Assembly (NCBI RefSeq): GCF_016086655.4
Contig: NC_052143.2
Coordinates: 25,683,886 to 25,747,885, forward strand
Source: Lepeophtheirus salmonis
Taxonomy: Eukaryota; Arthropoda; Copepoda; Siphonostomatoida; Caligidae
Length of the DNA: 64,000 nt
Direction of reading: 5' to 3'
Part shown: piece after piece, positions 60,085 through 64,000 of the stretch
Numbering within the stretch: the first letter of the stretch is position 1
Layout: each line of letters starts with the position of its first letter
Notes under the pieces: generated by a model
What the model was told of the DNA's origin: nothing
Seen by the model: only the letters and a program-made list of their open reading frames with translations
The model's database searches: none
Position numbers and translations under genes: made by a program

Positions 60085-60425
60085 ATCAGGGGCACCTGAA
60101 GGATTTTTATTATTATATTTTTATAGAGGAGGGCTGTTGCGCTTTTTATCAATCTTAACTAAAAAGTGTTTAGTTTATTTTTAAAAGCCCAAATTTGACA
60201 AATTATTTCTTTTTTTACAAGATACAAAACAAGATATTTGTTTTTTTAATTTCAGAGTTAAAAATTTTAAGAAAAAGCAAAAAAAACTATAAAAAAAGGA
60301 AAATATTACTTTTTCTCCAACATTACGACATTTAAATTTTTTAGCCAAGTTGAATTTTTATTTATTGTGATAACTATAGAAATTCCACAACAGTCAGAGG
60401 GCCAATGGCCCATTTGTCCCTATAG
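60085..60425. repeat. Repeat resembling 19540-19740
   Basis: Starts CAGGGGCACCTGAAGG, similar to an R2 end, and ends with GGGCCAATGGCCCATTTGTC. Interior words match 19540-19740 (AGAGTTAAAA, TTTTTTAGCCAA, GATAACTATA then GAAATTCC). It probably belongs to a relative of R2. Confidence 0.4.
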
Positions 60426-61034
60426 TTACTGGATCAAATTCATAATCTACCAAAACTATTTTAGTTATAATAATGAGAATGGATTTGCTGAATCTAATGT
60501 CTAATCTTATTTGCATTTATTATTTAAAGTTCACTTTCTCTGAAAATAGAGCTTTAGGTTAAGCTATATTAGTTTATTTATTTATTTAGGAATAGGTATA
60601 GCTAAAATGTACGATATGAAGATATATTTAATACCTATGTTATAATAATTAGTGAAGAAATTTACAAGAGGCCAAATTATAATCTATTATACATAGTCAT
60701 TATTTAATTAGATCTGAATGCTATAATCACTCATCTTTTCTCAGTCTTTATGCATGCGAAATAATTTCCAGCCTATGATAAAAATTAATGCGTTGCACAT
60801 AATAGGTTTTCTTATTTCCGGGGAAATTGTCCTTCATCAAGATCTCAGGAAATCTATTTCAAAATTTCAAGATTCTAGAAAATTACCAGGTAAGATAGTA
60901 AATAATAATTACCATAATGTTTAAGAAAATTTTCATCAAATTTTGTGTAAAAAATGAAAATAATTGCTCCAAAACACTCAAATTGTTGACAGTGGCATAC
61001 GGTGAAACTCTTCTGAGTAAAAAAAATCTTCAAA
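60426..61034. other. AT-rich DNA, no gene recognised
   Basis: Nothing recognised. Confidence 0.4.
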
Positions 61035-61557
61035 TATGCCCGGGAAGATGCCAATGATAAGCCTCACTCTTGATACCCAAACACGTCAACATCAGATGAA
61101 AATGTTGAAGCAGTAAAGAACATTACTATCAGTGAAGTTGCTAAGAATATTGAAATATCGGTTGGCTTGTGGTAAATTTTTTTCGAACGTTTTGGGTATG
61201 AGACAAGTGTCAACAAAGTTTGTTCGAAAACTCTTTAATTTTGATTTTTGTTTGTGATGGATTTTGTGACCAAAAACAACACCACAATCATGCACCACCG
61301 GATTTGGCTATATGGGATCTTCTTGTTCCCAAACAGAGAGACCTATGAAAGAACGGAGATTTGCAACGATTGAGGAGATAAAGACTACATCGCCGCTGGA
61401 AGAGCTCAAACCCATATTGAAAAGTGTTTATAAGAAGTGCTTCGAGGATTGGAAAAAGCGTTGGGACAAGTCTATTGTATCGGAGGGGGATTACTTTGAA
61501 GGGGACAACATAATTATCGAGGGGCAAATTCATATTTTCCCTAAAAATATAAAGTAA
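61035..61557 (+). pseudogene. Mariner (SETMAR-like) transposase relic, internally deleted
   Basis: From 61035 the plus strand reads YAREDANDKPHS, then SDENVEAVKNITISEVAKNI and EISVGLW, the second HTH of SETMAR-like mariners (DENVEAVKK...REVAxxxGIS), with a stop near the middle. A shifted frame gives HHNHAPPDLAIWDLLVPKQ, where a deletion appears to join the HHDNAPAH box to the SPDLAPxDFFLFPKLK box. The C-terminus is then open: KERRFATIEEIKTTSPLEEL then FEDWKKRWDKSIVSEGDYF, EGDN, matching the usual RFATIEEIK...FEDWKKRWHKCI..EGDYFEGD. The first catalytic region is missing. No inverted repeats were found. Confidence 0.8.
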
Positions 61558-61754
61558 CCTTACCTTTGAACACTATAAATACTATATAGAATACTATAAA
61601 GAACGTTGAAGTAAACTTATAAATGAGTTAACTTTTAAGTTTCATAAATTTATACTACTTAATATTTATAATTTATAATCTTTTAGGAAAAAACTTTACG
61701 AACACTCAACGTAAGCCTTAGATTATGAATAATTTTTATTTACATAAGTTATAA
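61558..61754. other. AT-rich DNA
   Basis: Nothing recognised. Confidence 0.35.
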
Positions 61755-61850
61755 TCGTTTGTCTAGCCGGAGTCGGAGTCGGTACAAAATTTCCGACTCC
61801 ATCTCCACCAAAAAAAGGGACCGACTCTGATTCCACATTCTTGCTAAAAA
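61755..61850. repeat. GGAGTCGG / CCGACTCC inverted word repeat
   Basis: GCCGGAGTCGGAGTCGG is followed by TTCCGACTCCATCTCC and ACCGACTCTGATTCC, an imperfect inverted word repeat. It resembles the word-repeat interior of short hAT-like elements in other arthropods; ends were not determined. Confidence 0.35.
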
Positions 61851-64000
61851 CACCGATATTAATCAAAAAAAATATCCTATAGAAAAAATTTAATATCATC
61901 CGCCTAGGTGTGTCAAAATATAGTGTGAAATGAGCACCACAATCTAAAATACACCTAAGATTAAAAATGTTTATTGTATGAAAAATCCAAAATTAACCTA
62001 CCAAAAAATATTTTTTTTTTAAAAATAGACTTTTGCAAATCTTTAATATGAGGTGGTAAAATGTAAACAAATCATCCCATATGAAAGAAGTGTCACTCTG
62101 TCACCACTCATTAGTATATTTGTGAAACATGCAAAATTGTATTCATTTTTCCTCCCTGGGATACTAAAATCCTGGGAGAAAAATATTAGCATACATATTT
62201 TTTTTGTACAATCTATGGGTAGTCTAAAGACTGTTTAGTTCTATTTGCCATTAGGGTTTAATGTTAATTTTATATTTGTTGAACCCTTGAGTTTGGAATT
62301 GCTTAGAGGGTGATATAAAATATATATTACATAGATGGGCATTTAAATCCTCTTCCCAGAAGGAATAAAATATTTTTTTAATCTTGAATATTGTACATGT
62401 TTATATTATGTAAATGGAATAGGATAGGAGAGTGAAAGAGAAAAAAGTGGAGGCCCGAATTTATGACCAACCATTTCCATTTCGAATACAAAACTATTCA
62501 AAGCTATTAAACGGCCATTTAAAGTATCCATTAGAGCAACCATCCCTATGAGTATTGAGCATTGTTACAATAACCATTTGAATAATGCAAAAGATAGATA
62601 AAAAAAGAAAAAGAAATAACTAAGAAGGTGATGGTTTTGAAGCAATCCACACGTTGAAACACATCACCCACACACTGAAGAATCAATAACTATAAAAAAT
62701 TATATATATGTATGTAAGTAGATAAAACTCACAGCTCAAGGTCAAATGAATATACAATACCATATTTTTTTATATCAAGTTTGTTTCTCCCTATTTTTAT
62801 TTTGTATTAATAATATAACTCATTTGAAACTTGATTTGTTCCATTTATAATATTCTGCATATTAAGGGTATTCCATCGAAATTAAGACTTAATAGAATGG
62901 ATTTTTATAGTAGGCATAAAAATGAAAACCCAATTGGCAAATGAGATTTTAATGCTGTAAACTCTTATTTTTTTTTATAGCTATAAATATATACAAAAGA
63001 GATTATGATTATCCCTCACTAAAATCCCACCACATCAGTTTTTTATAACTAAAAATATATTATAGATATTTTATATGAATATATAATAATAATAATAGTA
63101 TTTTTACGCTAAGTAAATTTTGCAATGAATGGTTAGACAACCAAATATAATACCCGAGGATAGAAATACATATCTTCAAAAATGGTAAAACTGAATATAG
63201 TTAAAGGTGCTTTTGAGCTTACAATTATAATTTTTTTAACAATATTTTTTGTAGTATTTTGTTTCTTATAAAAGTTTAAGTGTCTGTACCATAACTTACG
63301 TAATATTTTCTTATATATATGTAAAACATTATATATATATATATATGACAACGGAAATAATTTGTTTAATGTTGCTTGTAATGTAGTTTTCCTTGATTTT
63401 AGGAATAGTTTTGTTCTTCATAAATCTTTATAACGTTAATTCAACCTTTTTCATTCCCCGTGAATCAATTTTTAGGCAAAGCTATCGTTGAAAAGTTTGT
63501 TTATACCCTCCAAGAAATTAAAAAAAAAGATTGAGTTATTACACCAAAATTCAGAAGAAATATCTCAGAGAAGTTTGCACTTTTTTGTCATATATGAATA
63601 TTTGTAGTAGGTAATTATTGCAAAATTTTGGGAACGAAATATATATATATGTCCGTGATACACCATTTGCGCAAATTTATGTTTAACTGTTTGCCTCATA
63701 AGTCATTTATGACCATTTAGTATTTTCATCCTATGTGTCATTAAAAATGAAACATATAAACAAAACAAAAGTACTTTTATTACACGGATCTTCCAGCATT
63801 AAAAATGATTGAATCTACTACAGCGACTAAAGGGACATAATTATGACGAACAAAGAGTAGGCCAAATTTATCACAGAAGTTAAGGAGGGAAAAGGTTCCA
63901 AAAGGGAATATTTACTTCACTAAAATCTTCAACGAAGACTTTTCAATATCTAGTATTGAATATTTTAACTGAACGCTGCACGGGTTTAAATATTTTAGGA
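61851..64000. other. AT-rich DNA, no gene recognised
   Basis: Nothing recognised apart from TA microsatellites (63330-63346 and about 63639-63651). The last 250 bp hold short open segments that I could not match to any family. Confidence 0.4.

Noticed and set aside
63800..64000. Possible Tc1-type N-terminus at the window end
   Set aside because: Frames are broken, and no HTH pattern could be aligned with confidence.

Overview
This is an AT-rich eukaryotic window with no convincing host gene. No long conserved ORF, operon-like gene packing, rRNA, tRNA or CRISPR array could be recognised. It reads as intergenic (or long-intron) DNA from an animal genome filled with old transposable elements. 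The mix of Tc1/mariner families (N-termini such as MSEQEAKRQRI and MSEQQAKQQRV, C-termini ending GGHIE/GGHLE), two kinds of non-LTR retrotransposon and many hAT-like short elements fits an arthropod. From general familiarity with such transposases I suspect a parasitic copepod of the salmon-louse type (Lepeophtheirus); this is inference and no search was run.

Layout. 1-9 kb: a mariner relic (1143-1434), a long AT-rich 'gggcgtcc' foldback-like repeat (called R2 here; 2854-3351), a possible hAT relic (4649-5535) and two hAT-type MITEs (called R1; 5654-6020 and 8410-9002). 9-13 kb: unannotated AT-rich DNA. 13.3-17.4 kb: three mariner relics, one of them fused to the end of a different mariner family. 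17.9-21 kb: a hAT-like element with target duplication, R2-type repeats and a third R1 copy. 23-29 kb: mariner relics, R2 repeats, and an internally deleted but open 151-residue mariner ORF (26559-27014). 29.6-38.9 kb: candidate hAT-like ends, a 453-bp mariner deletion derivative (34823-35275), a large R2 copy (36744-37319) and a mariner N-terminal relic. 42-43.5 kb: a mariner with TTTGAAAAGTCC ends, then R2. 45.4-50.9 kb is the richest block: a LINE C-terminal relic, a mariner with both inverted repeats (46541-47773) but a broken gene, a hAT-like element, a second LINE relic of another clade with a YADD motif, and a fourth R1 copy. 51-64 kb: several R2 tracts, another end-to-end mariner (56941-57596) and a mariner C-terminal relic (61035-61557).

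How the parts relate. Nothing here works together as a pathway; the relations are between repeats. Three non-autonomous groups dominate. R1 has TAGTGATGGGACGATT ends and 8-bp target duplications. R2 has CAGGGGCGTCCACAGG ends and an interior built from repeating 'aaattcaaaaattcatagctattcacaaaaa' words. The third is a set of mariner deletion derivatives. R2 sits at the same internal position in three of the four R1 copies, so a composite R1+R2 unit seems to have spread. I found no previously undescribed functional system; the repeat architecture is the most interesting content.
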